Below are positions 32,393 to 39,558 of a stretch of 39,558 bases of DNA, piece after piece. This DNA comes from Planctomycetota bacterium (GTDB lineage Bacteria > Planctomycetota > UBA1135 > GCA-002686595). Positions within the stretch are counted from its first letter, which is position 1, and each line of letters starts with the position of its first letter. The stretch covers positions 1-39,558 of the forward strand of contig SMVQ01000087.1 in NCBI GenBank assembly GCA_004357655.1, read 5' to 3'. The notes beneath the pieces are model-generated. The model had not been told where the DNA came from. It saw only the letters and a list, made by a program, of their open reading frames with translations, and did no database searches. The translations under genes were made by a program, and so were the position numbers.

Positions 32393-34542
32393 TGCGCGCC
32401 CGCTCGGAACCCGCCTGGAAGCCGAAGAAGGACCTGACCGTCCTGAACCGGGACATCCCGCGCGTCGACGGCCCGGAGAAGGTCACCGGCGCCGCTAAGT
32501 ACACGCACGACATCCGCCTGCCGCGCATGGTGTACGCGCGCTTCTGGATCCACCCGTACCCGCGCCTCAACCTCACCAAGGTCGACGTCGCGCCAGCCCT
32601 GAAAGTGAAGGGCGTGGTGTACGTCAAGGCGCTCAAGGAGGCCGGCGAGGACGTGCGGTACCAGGGCGCGGACGCGGCCATCGCCGTCGTGGCGGCGGAG
32701 ACGCCCGAGGCGGCTGAGGACGGGCTGCGCGCGATGATCATCGAGGCGGAAGAGCTGTACCCGCCGATGGTGACGGCCGAGCAGGCGCTCGACGAGAGCT
32801 CGCCGAAGATCGGTCGGGGGGGCAAGAACGTAAATGTGCGCGAGGAGCGCGGCGACGAAGAGGCGGCGAACATCGCGCTCGACACGGTCGACGTGCTCAT
32901 CGAGGAGTCGTACTCGCTCCCCGTCCAGCACCACGTCTGCCTCGAGACGCACGGCAGCGTCGTCGACTATCGCGGAGGCGACGAGGCGACGGTGTACACT
33001 TCGATCCAGAATGTGAGCGGCACCAACGCTTCGGCTGCCCGCGCGCTCGAGCTCGACGCCGACAAGGTCAATGTGATCACCCACCACATGGGCGGGGGCT
33101 TCGGCTCGAAGTTCGGCATCGGCATAGAGGGTTCGACGGCGTGCCGCATCGCCAAGGAGCTCGGCCGGCCCGTGCACCTCATGCTCACGCGCGGGGACGA
33201 GTTCCTCATGGGCGGCAACCGCAGCGGCTCGCAGCAGACGATCGTGGGGGGCGCCTCGAAGGACGGCCGGCTCGTCGCGCTCGTCGCCAAGGCGGACCGG
33301 TTTGGCGGCACGGGTGGCGGGGCGTTCGCGGGCCTGCCCTACATCTACAAGGTAGAAAACTCGTTCTTCGAGTCGCGCTCGATCTACACGGCGACGGACA
33401 GCAGCCGCGCGATGCGGGCGCCCGGGCACCCCCAAGCGTCCTTCGGCATGGAGTCGATGGTCGACGAGCTCGCGTTCGCCGTCGGCATCGACCCCTTGAC
33501 CTTCCGCAAGCAGAACCTCGAGGACCCGGTCTACCACCGCCAGCTCGACCGCGTCGCCAAGGAGATCGGCTGGGACGCGCACCCGAACAAGACGGAGCCC
33601 GGCGCCGTCGATGGCACGCGTCAGGTCGGGATCGGATTCGCGATCTCGCAATGGGGTAGTCGCTCGCGGCCGGGCTCGCAGTGCGAAGTGAGGATCGAGC
33701 CCGACGGCCGGATCACGTCGACCACGGGCACCCAGGACCTCGGGACCGGCTCGCGCACGTACGTGGCGGCGATCGTGGCCGAGGAGTTCGGGCTCGAGGT
33801 CGGCGACGTGACGGCCCGCATTGGCGAGAGCGCCTTCCCGACCTCGGCGGGCTCGGGTGGCAGCGTGACGACGGGCTGTTCGGCGCCGGCCATCAAGGAC
33901 GCCGCGCACAACGCGCGCGAGGCGTTCGAGGCAAGGATCGCGCCGATGCTCGACGCGGAGCCCGGCCAGCTCGTCTGGCGCGGGGGCGAAGTGATCTCCG
34001 CGCAGGACCCGCAGAAGTCGCTGACCTGGAAGCAGGCCTGCGCCGCGCTCGGTTCTGAGCCGCTGTCGGCGATGGGGGAGTGGCAGGAACACCTCCGGAG
34101 CCAGGGCGTCCACGGCGCGCAGGCCGCGAAGGTCGAGGTGGACACGGTCACGGGCGAGCTGAAGGTCCTGAAGATGGTGTTCATCCAGGACTGTGGCCTC
34201 GTCCTCAACCGGCTCGCCGCGCGCAGCCAGGTGAACGGCGGCCAGATCCAGGCGCTCTCGTACGGGCTGCTGGAGGCGCGCGTGCACGACCCGGACCTCG
34301 GGCTGATGCTCACCGACAACCTCGATGACTACAAGATCGCGGGCGTGCAGGAGATCCCCGAGATGATCTCGATCATGGACGACGACGACGACCGCCTGGC
34401 GGTGATGGGCATGGCCGAGGCCAACTGCATTCCCGGCCACGGCGCGATCGCCAACGCCCTTTTCAACGCGTGCGGGCTGCGCCTGCGCGACCTACCCCTC
34501 ACGGCCGACAAGATCATCATGGGCCTCTCGGATAGGAGCTGA
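32392..34542 (+). CDS. Molybdopterin-binding large subunit, xanthine-oxidase family (PaoC-like)
   Basis: 716 residues from ATG 32392 (GGAGG six bases upstream). It binds the molybdenum cofactor and holds the active site for oxidation of an aldehyde or N-heterocycle. Landmarks: VDGPEKVTGAAKYTHDI at the start, HMGGGFGSKFG (first MPT-binding Gly loop), SRAMRAPGHPQASFGMES (substrate Arg region), TGTQDLGTGSRT, AGSGGSVTTGCSAP and near the end GMAEANCIPGHGAIANAL, whose Glu is at the position of the catalytic Glu. The CODH motif AYRCSFR is absent, so it is not CO dehydrogenase. No signal peptide; export would depend on the Tat subunit. The exact substrate cannot be told. Confidence 0.92.
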   Translation: MRARSEPAWKPKKDLTVLNRDIPRVDGPEKVTGAAKYTHDIRLPRMVYARFWIHPYPRLNLTKVDVAPALKVKGVVYVKALKEAGEDVRYQGADAAIAVVAAETPEAAEDGLRAMIIEAEELYPPMVTAEQALDESSPKIGRGGKNVNVREERGDEEAANIALDTVDVLIEESYSLPVQHHVCLETHGSVVDYRGGDEATVYTSIQNVSGTNASAARALELDADKVNVITHHMGGGFGSKFGIGIEGSTACRIAKELGRPVHLMLTRGDEFLMGGNRSGSQQTIVGGASKDGRLVALVAKADRFGGTGGGAFAGLPYIYKVENSFFESRSIYTATDSSRAMRAPGHPQASFGMESMVDELAFAVGIDPLTFRKQNLEDPVYHRQLDRVAKEIGWDAHPNKTEPGAVDGTRQVGIGFAISQWGSRSRPGSQCEVRIEPDGRITSTTGTQDLGTGSRTYVAAIVAEEFGLEVGDVTARIGESAFPTSAGSGGSVTTGCSAPAIKDAAHNAREAFEARIAPMLDAEPGQLVWRGGEVISAQDPQKSLTWKQACAALGSEPLSAMGEWQEHLRSQGVHGAQAAKVEVDTVTGELKVLKMVFIQDCGLVLNRLAARSQVNGGQIQALSYGLLEARVHDPDLGLMLTDNLDDYKIAGVQEIPEMISIMDDDDDRLAVMGMAEANCIPGHGAIANALFNACGLRLRDLPLTADKIIMGLSDRS

Positions 34543-34544
34543 CG

Positions 34545-35531
34545 ATGAAGGCCTTCGAACTACAGAACCCCGTCACGCTCGCGGAGGCGGCGCGGCTGCT
34601 CCCGACGAAGGAAGGCGACGAGAGTGCGCGTCTGCTCGCGGGGGGCCAGGACCTCCTCACCGAGCTGAAGCACCACCTCGTCGAGCCGGACCGCATCGTC
34701 AACCTGAAGCACGTCCCGGGGCTCGACGCGATCGAATGGGGCGCGGACGGGGGCCTCACGATCGGCGCGCTCGTCACGCTCCAGGATCTCGCCGAGGACG
34801 AGCGCGTGCGGCGCGAGCTCCCGATCCTCGCCGAGGCGGCGGAGAGCGTGGGCAGCCCGCAGATTCGCGCCATGGGCACGGTCGGCGGCAACCTGAACCA
34901 GCGCCCGCGCTGCTGGTACTACCGCAACGAGCACGCGGTCTGCCTCAAGAAGGGCGGTACCGAGTGCTTCGCCTACGAGGGCCGCAACAAGTACAACGCG
35001 ATCCTCGGCGGCGGGCCGTCGTACATCGTGCACCCCTCGGACCTCGCGCCTGCGCTCGTCGCGCTCGGGGCGCAATTAATGCTCGCGTCGCCGGACGGCC
35101 AGCGCCAGGTAGCGGCCGAGGACTTCTTCACGCTGCCGTCGGAGGGCAACGTCCTGCGCGAGACGGTGCTGGCGCCGAACGAGATCCTCGCGCGCATCGT
35201 CGTGCCCCCGCCGGCGTCGGGCATGAAGAGCACCTACCTGAAGTTCCAGGAGCGAAGCTCCTACGACTTCGCGCTCTCCGCCGTCGCCGTCTGTATCTGG
35301 ATGGACGGGAAGAAGGTCAAGGAGGTGCGCATGGTGCTCGGTGCGGTCGCGCCGAAGCCGTGGCGCGTGAAGCGCGCGGAGGCGCTCCTCGCGGGGCGCG
35401 AACTCGACGCCGACGCGCTGAAAGCCGTGGGGGAAGAGGCGCTGCGCGGCGCGGAGCCGCTGGCGGAGAACGGTTACAAGGTTCCCCTGACCAAGGGGCT
35501 CATCGTCCGGGCCCTCCAGAAACTCTCCTAG
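34545..35531 (+). CDS. FAD-binding subunit of PaoB type with incomplete [4Fe-4S] ligand set
   Basis: 328 residues, starting two bases after the large subunit stop. FAD-binding motifs are LAGGQDLLTE (31-40) and MGTVGGNLNQRP (110-121). Like E. coli PaoB and 4-hydroxybenzoyl-CoA reductase beta it has an insert that in those proteins binds a [4Fe-4S] cluster. Here Cys123, Cys133 and Cys141 are present, but the fourth position, before IVHPSD, is Ser159. The only other Cys is far off near residue 265. The cluster may be lost, be [3Fe-4S], or use Ser. It passes electrons from FAD to the external acceptor. Confidence 0.9.
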   Translation: MKAFELQNPVTLAEAARLLPTKEGDESARLLAGGQDLLTELKHHLVEPDRIVNLKHVPGLDAIEWGADGGLTIGALVTLQDLAEDERVRRELPILAEAAESVGSPQIRAMGTVGGNLNQRPRCWYYRNEHAVCLKKGGTECFAYEGRNKYNAILGGGPSYIVHPSDLAPALVALGAQLMLASPDGQRQVAAEDFFTLPSEGNVLRETVLAPNEILARIVVPPPASGMKSTYLKFQERSSYDFALSAVAVCIWMDGKKVKEVRMVLGAVAPKPWRVKRAEALLAGRELDADALKAVGEEALRGAEPLAENGYKVPLTKGLIVRALQKLS

Positions 35532-35539
35532 GTGGCTCG

Positions 35540-35773
35540 ATGGAACAACGAACCAAGCCGACTATCAGTCCCTTCTGCACCCACCTCGCGAGCAAGAAGA
35601 TGACCCTCATCGAGGGCCTGCCGATGACCACGAGCGACGTCATGGATGCCAGCGAGCACTGCTGGTGCGAGCAGACGATGCAGGTGCTCGGTCCCGACCG
35701 CAACGTGAGCCACCCGGAGGACTGCAAGAAAGGGCGGACTTGCTTTGAATCGCCCTTCGAGTCGATGCTATAG
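35540..35773 (+). CDS. Small Cys-rich protein of the PaoABC-like operon
   Basis: 77 residues, starting eight bases after the FAD subunit, with AGGTGG five bases upstream of ATG 35540. Cys at 13, 41, 43, 62 and 68, including HCWCEQT and EDCKKGRTC, suggest a bound metal or iron-sulfur cluster. No signal peptide. Similar short genes, as I recall, lie next to this type of molybdoenzyme in other Planctomycetota. A role in electron transfer or assembly is plausible; no function is established. Confidence 0.75.
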   Translation: MEQRTKPTISPFCTHLASKKMTLIEGLPMTTSDVMDASEHCWCEQTMQVLGPDRNVSHPEDCKKGRTCFESPFESML

Positions 35774-35829
35774 ACGAAGGCGATCCGTGCCTCGAACCCG
35801 CCTGGAGGCCCCCCGGCCAGGAAACCCCC

Positions 35830-36594
35830 ATGAAGACACTCCTCATCACGCTCCTCTGCGCCAGCCCCGCTCTCTACGTCGGCGTCCGCTCCATCTGCGG
35901 CCCCTGCGGCGCCGGGGATGAGACCGCACGGGCGGACGTCGTCCGCGGCCGCTACCTCGAAGCGCGCGACGCGAGCGTGTTCGCCGGCCCCTGCCACATC
36001 AATGGCGAGGCGCTCGCCCATGGGCGCAGCGCGCTCGTCGCCTGGAGCATCGAGGGCGGCGAGTTCCAGGGCGTATCGCTCGCGGGCGTGCAGGTCGTCT
36101 GCGCCGTGTCGTCGACCGCGAATCTGGCCGACGATGGAGTCCGCTCCACGGTCGTCTACCTCGACGAGTCGCTCGAGCCCGAGCGCCGCGCCGCGGCCGT
36201 CGACTGGCTGCGCGCGCGCCACGCGGAGACCATCGGCGAGATCAGCGCAGTGAAGTCCGTCTCGCTCGCGCTCGTCTTCGAAGGTGATGCGTACGCGCTC
36301 GAGATCCCGGGTGTCGCCAGCTTGCGCGGCCTCGCTCTCGCGGACAGGAGCTGCTGCACGATGAAGTCCGAGGTCTGGTACGAGCCGCTCGCCGAAGTCG
36401 ACGGGGCCGTGGTCGGCAACAGCGAGGTGTGCCGCTTCGACGGCGACGCGGGAGTCGAGAGTTGGACCTACCAGCACGAGAACAACTCGTTCGTCGCGTA
36501 CTTCCGCGACGAACCCAGCTCGTGCTGCGCCAGCGCGCCGCAGGCCCTCTGCTGCGAGGCGTCGGTCGTGTCGGAGCCGGTCGTGTCCGAGTAG
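35830..36594 (+). CDS. Exported DUF1326-family protein
   Basis: 254 residues with a short N-terminal hydrophobic segment (MKTLLITLLCASPALYVGV), so exported or membrane-anchored. RGRYLEARDASVFAGPCHIN, then ALVAWSIEGGEFQGVSLAGV and a strand-rich body match DUF1326. Three adjacent-Cys pairs occur (SCCTMK, SSCCAS, LCCEAS) together with ICGPCGAG near the N-terminus; together they suggest metal binding or disulfides. DUF1326 has no agreed function. It lies 56 bp after the molybdoenzyme operon and may be cotranscribed or separate. Confidence 0.8.
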   Translation: MKTLLITLLCASPALYVGVRSICGPCGAGDETARADVVRGRYLEARDASVFAGPCHINGEALAHGRSALVAWSIEGGEFQGVSLAGVQVVCAVSSTANLADDGVRSTVVYLDESLEPERRAAAVDWLRARHAETIGEISAVKSVSLALVFEGDAYALEIPGVASLRGLALADRSCCTMKSEVWYEPLAEVDGAVVGNSEVCRFDGDAGVESWTYQHENNSFVAYFRDEPSSCCASAPQALCCEASVVSEPVVSE

Positions 36595-36627
36595 CGCGGG
36601 TCGCTACTGCTCGAGTCGATTCTTGGC

Positions 36628-36656
36628 CCGCACCTGAGCCTGGGCCCGAGGTGCGG
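36628..36656 (+). terminator. Hairpin after the DUF1326 gene
   Basis: CCGCACCT (36628-36635) pairs with AGGTGCGG (36649-36656), 8 bp perfect, loop 13 bases, 33 bp after the stop and before the lon leader. No T-run. Fits a terminator separating lon. Confidence 0.45.
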
Positions 36657-36733
36657 CGCGCGCGGATCGAACACGGTCGTTGAGATGGCCGGCGCGGGCC
36701 CGCATACTGCCCCGCCCGTAGGGAGAGGCCGAC

Positions 36734-39202
36734 TTGGTTCGCAAGAAGACGATCGACAAGACCCGCAGTCGCCCCGCCGCGGTCGACGAGAAGCCCGCCA
36801 GGACGTCGAAGAAGAAGCGCCGCACGTCGCAGAAACTCCGTTCGCGTCGGCCCCCATCCGGAGCCAAGCGGGAGCCCAAGCGGGAGGACGTGATGGGGGA
36901 GATGCTGATCATCCCCGTCCGGAACATGATCCTGTTTCCGGGCATGATCCTGCCCGTGATGGTGGGCCGTGAGCGGTCGATCCGCGCCATTCAGGAAGCC
37001 GTGCGCGACAGTCGACCCGTCGGTCTGCTCCTCCAGAAAGAGGAGCTGGTGGAGAACCCGGCTCCCGGCGATCTGTACCGCGTCGGGACCCTGGCGGAGA
37101 TCGTCCGCTACCTGCAGGGTCCCGATGGTCGCCACCACACGATCTGCCAGGGCACTCAGCGTTTCCGCGTGCTCGCTTTCACGCAGACCGAACCGCTGCT
37201 CGTCGCCCGGGTCGAGCCGATCGAGACGAAGGAGCCCGAATCGCGGGCGATCGAAGCCCGTTTCGTGGCCCTGAAGCAGCAGGCCCTGGAGATCCTCCAG
37301 ATCGTGCCCGGCATCCAAGAGGATCTCGCTCAGACGCTCGAAGCGGTCGAGTCGCCATCGCTCCTCGCGGACATGGTGGCGACTTTCGTGGAGGTCCCGG
37401 CGGCCGAGAAGCAGGACGTGCTCGAGACTTTCGACGTGAGGAAGCGGCTCGACAAGGTCATAGAGATGCTCGGGGAGTGGTCGGAGGTGGTGAAGCTCTC
37501 CCATCAGATCCGCCAGCGGACGAAGGGCGCGTTGGACAAGGCGCAGCGGGAGTACTACCTGCGGGAGCAGCTTCGGGCGATCCAGAAGGAGCTCGGAGAG
37601 GGCGACGAGAAGGATGCGGAGATCGCGGAACTCTCGGGCAAGATCGCCGCTCTGACGTTGCCGGAGGATGTCGAGCAGGACGTGCGCAAGGAACTGCGGC
37701 GCCTCGAGCGCACGCCCGAGCAGGCGGCCGAGTACTCGATGCTCCGGACGTACCTCGACGTGTTCACCGAGCTGCCATGGAACACGGCGACGAAGGACAG
37801 CCTCGATCTCGTCCGCGCCGCGCGCATCCTCGACGAGGACCACTACGGCCTCGAACAGGTCAAGCAGCGCATCCTCGAGTTCCTCGCCGTCCGCAAGCTG
37901 AACCCGACCGGCCAGGGTCCGACGCTCTGCCTCGTCGGGCCGCCCGGCGTGGGCAAGACCTCGCTGGGCAGGAGCATCGCGCGCGCCATGGGCCGCAAGT
38001 TTGCGCGCATCAGTCTGGGCGGAGTCCACGACGAGGCCGAGATCCGCGGCCACCGCCGGACGTACGTCGGGGCGATGCCGGGCGCGATCCTCGCGGGTCT
38101 GCGCAACGCGGGCGTGAACAATCCCGTGTTCATGCTCGACGAGCTGGACAAGCTCGGCGCCGGGCTCCACGGCGATCCCTCGGCGGCGCTCCTGGAAGTG
38201 CTCGACCCCGCGCAGAACAACACATTCCGCGACAACTACCTGGGCGTGCCGTTCGACCTATCGAGCGTGCTCTTCATCGGCACGGCGAACGTCCTTCAGG
38301 CCGTGCCCGGCCCGTTGCGTGACCGGCTCGAGGTGATCGAGCTGCCGGGCTACACCGAGGAGGAAAAAGTCCAGATCGCGCGGCGCTACCTCGTGAAGCG
38401 CCAGGTCGCGGCTTGTGGGCTGAAGGCAAGCCAGTGCCGGATCGGCGTGACGGGTCTGCGCGAGATCATCCGCTTCTACACGCGCGAGGCCGGCGTGCGG
38501 AACCTGGAGCGCGAGATCGGCGCCATCTGTCGCCGCGCAGCCATGCGCGTGGCGCGCCGGCGCTCCGCGAAGCCCCTCGTCGTCGGACCGAAAGAGGTTC
38601 GCAAGATCCTCGGCGCCCATCGGTTCGAGCGCGACGTGGCGATGCGCACCGGCCTCCCGGGCGTCGCGACCGGCCTGGCGTGGACACCGGTCGGCGGCGT
38701 GATCCTGTTCATCGAGGCGTCGCGGATGCCCGGGCGCGGGCGCTTGACCCTGACCGGCCAGCTCGGCGACGTGATGCAGGAGAGCGCGCGCGCCGCGATC
38801 ACGCTGCTCAAGACGAACGCGGACCGGTACGGGATCGACCCGAAGGAATTCGAGCAGAGCGACATCCACGTGCACATCCCGGCGGGCGCCGTCCCGAAGG
38901 ACGGCCCGAGCGCGGGCGTCGCGATGTTCACGGCTCTCGTCTCGCTCTTCACGGGGCGCTGCGTGAAGAGCGACCTCGCCATGACGGGCGAGATCAGCCT
39001 GCGCGGCCTCGTCCTGCCGGTCGGCGGGATCAAGGAAAAGGTCCTGGCGGCGCTCGCGGCGGGCGTGAAGACCGTCATGCTCCCGGCGCGCAACAAGGCG
39101 GACCTCGAGGACATCCCGGTGGCCTCGCGCAAGCAGTTGCGGTTCGTGTGGCTCACGAACGTGGACGACGCGATCACTGGCGCGCTTCAGAAGACATCTT
39201 AG
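36734..39202 (+). CDS. lon: ATP-dependent protease Lon
   Basis: Cytosolic AAA+ serine protease that degrades damaged and regulatory proteins as a hexamer. From TTG 36734 it is 822 residues. The Lon N domain starts at [20 protein letters not shown], Walker [10 protein letters not shown] lies near 401, Walker B is [10 protein letters not shown], and the Ser-Lys dyad is Ser726 ([10 protein letters not shown]) and Lys769 ([10 protein letters not shown]), 43 apart as in E. coli Lon. The first 53 residues are a Lys/Arg-rich extension ([16 protein letters not shown]) absent from typical Lon. An in-frame ATG at 36893 with GGGAGG five bases upstream gives a standard 769-residue Lon; TTG 36734 also has GGGAGAGG five bases upstream. 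Either or both starts may be used. Confidence 0.96.
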   Translation: MVRKKTIDKTRSRPAAVDEKPARTSKKKRRTSQKLRSRRPPSGAKREPKREDVMGEMLIIPVRNMILFPGMILPVMVGRERSIRAIQEAVRDSRPVGLLLQKEELVENPAPGDLYRVGTLAEIVRYLQGPDGRHHTICQGTQRFRVLAFTQTEPLLVARVEPIETKEPESRAIEARFVALKQQALEILQIVPGIQEDLAQTLEAVESPSLLADMVATFVEVPAAEKQDVLETFDVRKRLDKVIEMLGEWSEVVKLSHQIRQRTKGALDKAQREYYLREQLRAIQKELGEGDEKDAEIAELSGKIAALTLPEDVEQDVRKELRRLERTPEQAAEYSMLRTYLDVFTELPWNTATKDSLDLVRAARILDEDHYGLEQVKQRILEFLAVRKLNPTGQGPTLCLVGPPGVGKTSLGRSIARAMGRKFARISLGGVHDEAEIRGHRRTYVGAMPGAILAGLRNAGVNNPVFMLDELDKLGAGLHGDPSAALLEVLDPAQNNTFRDNYLGVPFDLSSVLFIGTANVLQAVPGPLRDRLEVIELPGYTEEEKVQIARRYLVKRQVAACGLKASQCRIGVTGLREIIRFYTREAGVRNLEREIGAICRRAAMRVARRRSAKPLVVGPKEVRKILGAHRFERDVAMRTGLPGVATGLAWTPVGGVILFIEASRMPGRGRLTLTGQLGDVMQESARAAITLLKTNADRYGIDPKEFEQSDIHVHIPAGAVPKDGPSAGVAMFTALVSLFTGRCVKSDLAMTGEISLRGLVLPVGGIKEKVLAALAAGVKTVMLPARNKADLEDIPVASRKQLRFVWLTNVDDAITGALQKTS

Positions 39203-39203
39203 G

Positions 39204-39254
39204 GCCCGTCCGAGAATAACTGAGCGCCCGCCGCCTTGGGTTCTCGGTCCGGGC
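39204..39254 (+). terminator. Hairpin after lon
   Basis: CCGAGAA (39210-39216) pairs with TTCTCGG (39241-39247) and GCCCG (39204-39208) with CGGGC (39250-39254) across a small internal loop. It begins two bases after the lon stop. Long 24-base loop and no T-run, so moderate evidence only. Confidence 0.35.
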
Positions 39255-39315
39255 GGGTCGACGAATCGAGGCAATCGGTTGCACGCGCCCCCTGCGACGG
39301 CTCTATTGAGCCCGC

Positions 39316-39558
39316 ATGGCCTGGACCGTGGTGCTACTCGCTCTGCTCGCGCACCCGAACTCCCTCTCCTTCTCGAGTCTGACGGTGGAGGGGCGGGAGG
39401 TGCGGCTCGAACTGCGGTGCCAGGCGCTCTCGCTCTTCGAGGTCATCGGGGGCATCGACGCCGACGGGGATGGGTTCCTCTCCCGGAGCGAGACGGAGGC
39501 CCGGGCGAGCGACATCCTTGCCTACACCTTCGAGCACTATCGCCTGTTCGCCGGCGAC
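39316..39558 (+). CDS. Start of a secreted EF-hand protein, cut by window edge
   Basis: 81 codons from ATG 39316 to the window end, no stop. A hydrophobic N-terminus (MAWTVVLLALLA) is a signal peptide candidate. Then SFSSLTVEGREVRLELRCQA, and an EF-hand-like calcium loop DADGDGFLSRSE. The arrangement of beta-strand region then Asp-rich loop resembles the N-terminus of HupE/UreJ-related membrane proteins I have seen in Planctomycetota, but the membrane part would lie outside the window. Only the signal and calcium loop are firm. Confidence 0.6.
   Translation, partial: MAWTVVLLALLAHPNSLSFSSLTVEGREVRLELRCQALSLFEVIGGIDADGDGFLSRSETEARASDILAYTFEHYRLFAGD

Noticed and set aside
32392-34542. CO dehydrogenase large subunit
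   Set aside because: The CoxL active-site motif AYRCSFR is absent; the Tat-bearing small subunit and Cys-bearing FAD subunit fit PaoABC-type enzymes.
1-39558. CRISPR arrays, tRNA or rRNA genes, insertion sequences, prophage
   Set aside because: No regularly spaced repeats, tRNA-like cloverleaf, rRNA sequence, transposase or integrase was seen on either strand.

Overview
The window is GC-rich, densely packed chromosomal DNA that looks like Planctomycetota. The clearest marker is the pair at 18175-23655: a secreted PSCyt1/DUF1549/DUF1553 protein followed by a Tat-exported DUF1501 protein. Support comes from a secreted matrixin and a lamin-tail-like protein that seem to share a C-terminal module, a PaoABC-type periplasmic molybdoenzyme, a DUF1326 protein, and many 4-bp stop/start overlaps. 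No rRNA, tRNA, CRISPR array, insertion sequence or phage gene was seen.

Layout. 1-1200 (-): matrixin metalloprotease, cut by the window edge. 1450-3384 (+): htpG. 7996-3585 (-): operon of a large lipoprotein, a sulfotransferase-like P-loop protein and a class IV aminotransferase. 8048-8591: repeats and a possible gene remnant. 9701-8592 (-): secreted lamin-tail-like protein. 10262-9801 (-): peroxiredoxin read through an in-frame TGA (selenocysteine). 10351-17164 (+): GT-C glycosyltransferase, OpuCA/EgtU-like ATPase, substrate-binding/permease fusion, SenB, a secreted beta-helix-like protein, EgtD. 17822-17295 (-): small secreted protein. 18175-24296 (+): DUF1553, DUF1501 and DUF1579 genes. 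31518-24380 (-): eight-gene ABC run, a PhnD-C-E-E importer followed by two ABC-2 ATPase/permease pairs. 31739-35773 (+): PaoABC-like aldehyde oxidoreductase plus a Cys-rich small protein. 35830-36594 (+): DUF1326 protein. 36734-39202 (+): lon. 39316-end (+): start of a secreted EF-hand protein.

Main result. Four separate selenium-related signals lie within about 22 kb. (1) A BCP/PrxQ-type peroxiredoxin has TGA exactly at the peroxidatic cysteine, followed by a hairpin fitting the bacterial SECIS rules. (2) A gene matches SenB, the selenosugar synthase of selenoneine biosynthesis. (3) EgtD, which makes hercynine, the other selenoneine precursor, lies in the same run of genes. (4) A PhnD-like binding protein resembles the family annotated as putative selenate ABC transporter. 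Directly upstream of senB sits a betaine-type transporter with the parts of the EgtU ergothioneine importer but in a different domain order. I infer a selenium uptake, selenometabolite and selenoprotein neighbourhood. SenA, SenC/SelD, SelA, SelB and tRNA-Sec are not in the window and must be elsewhere for this reading to hold.

All assignments come from reading motifs and recalling families; no database search was run.
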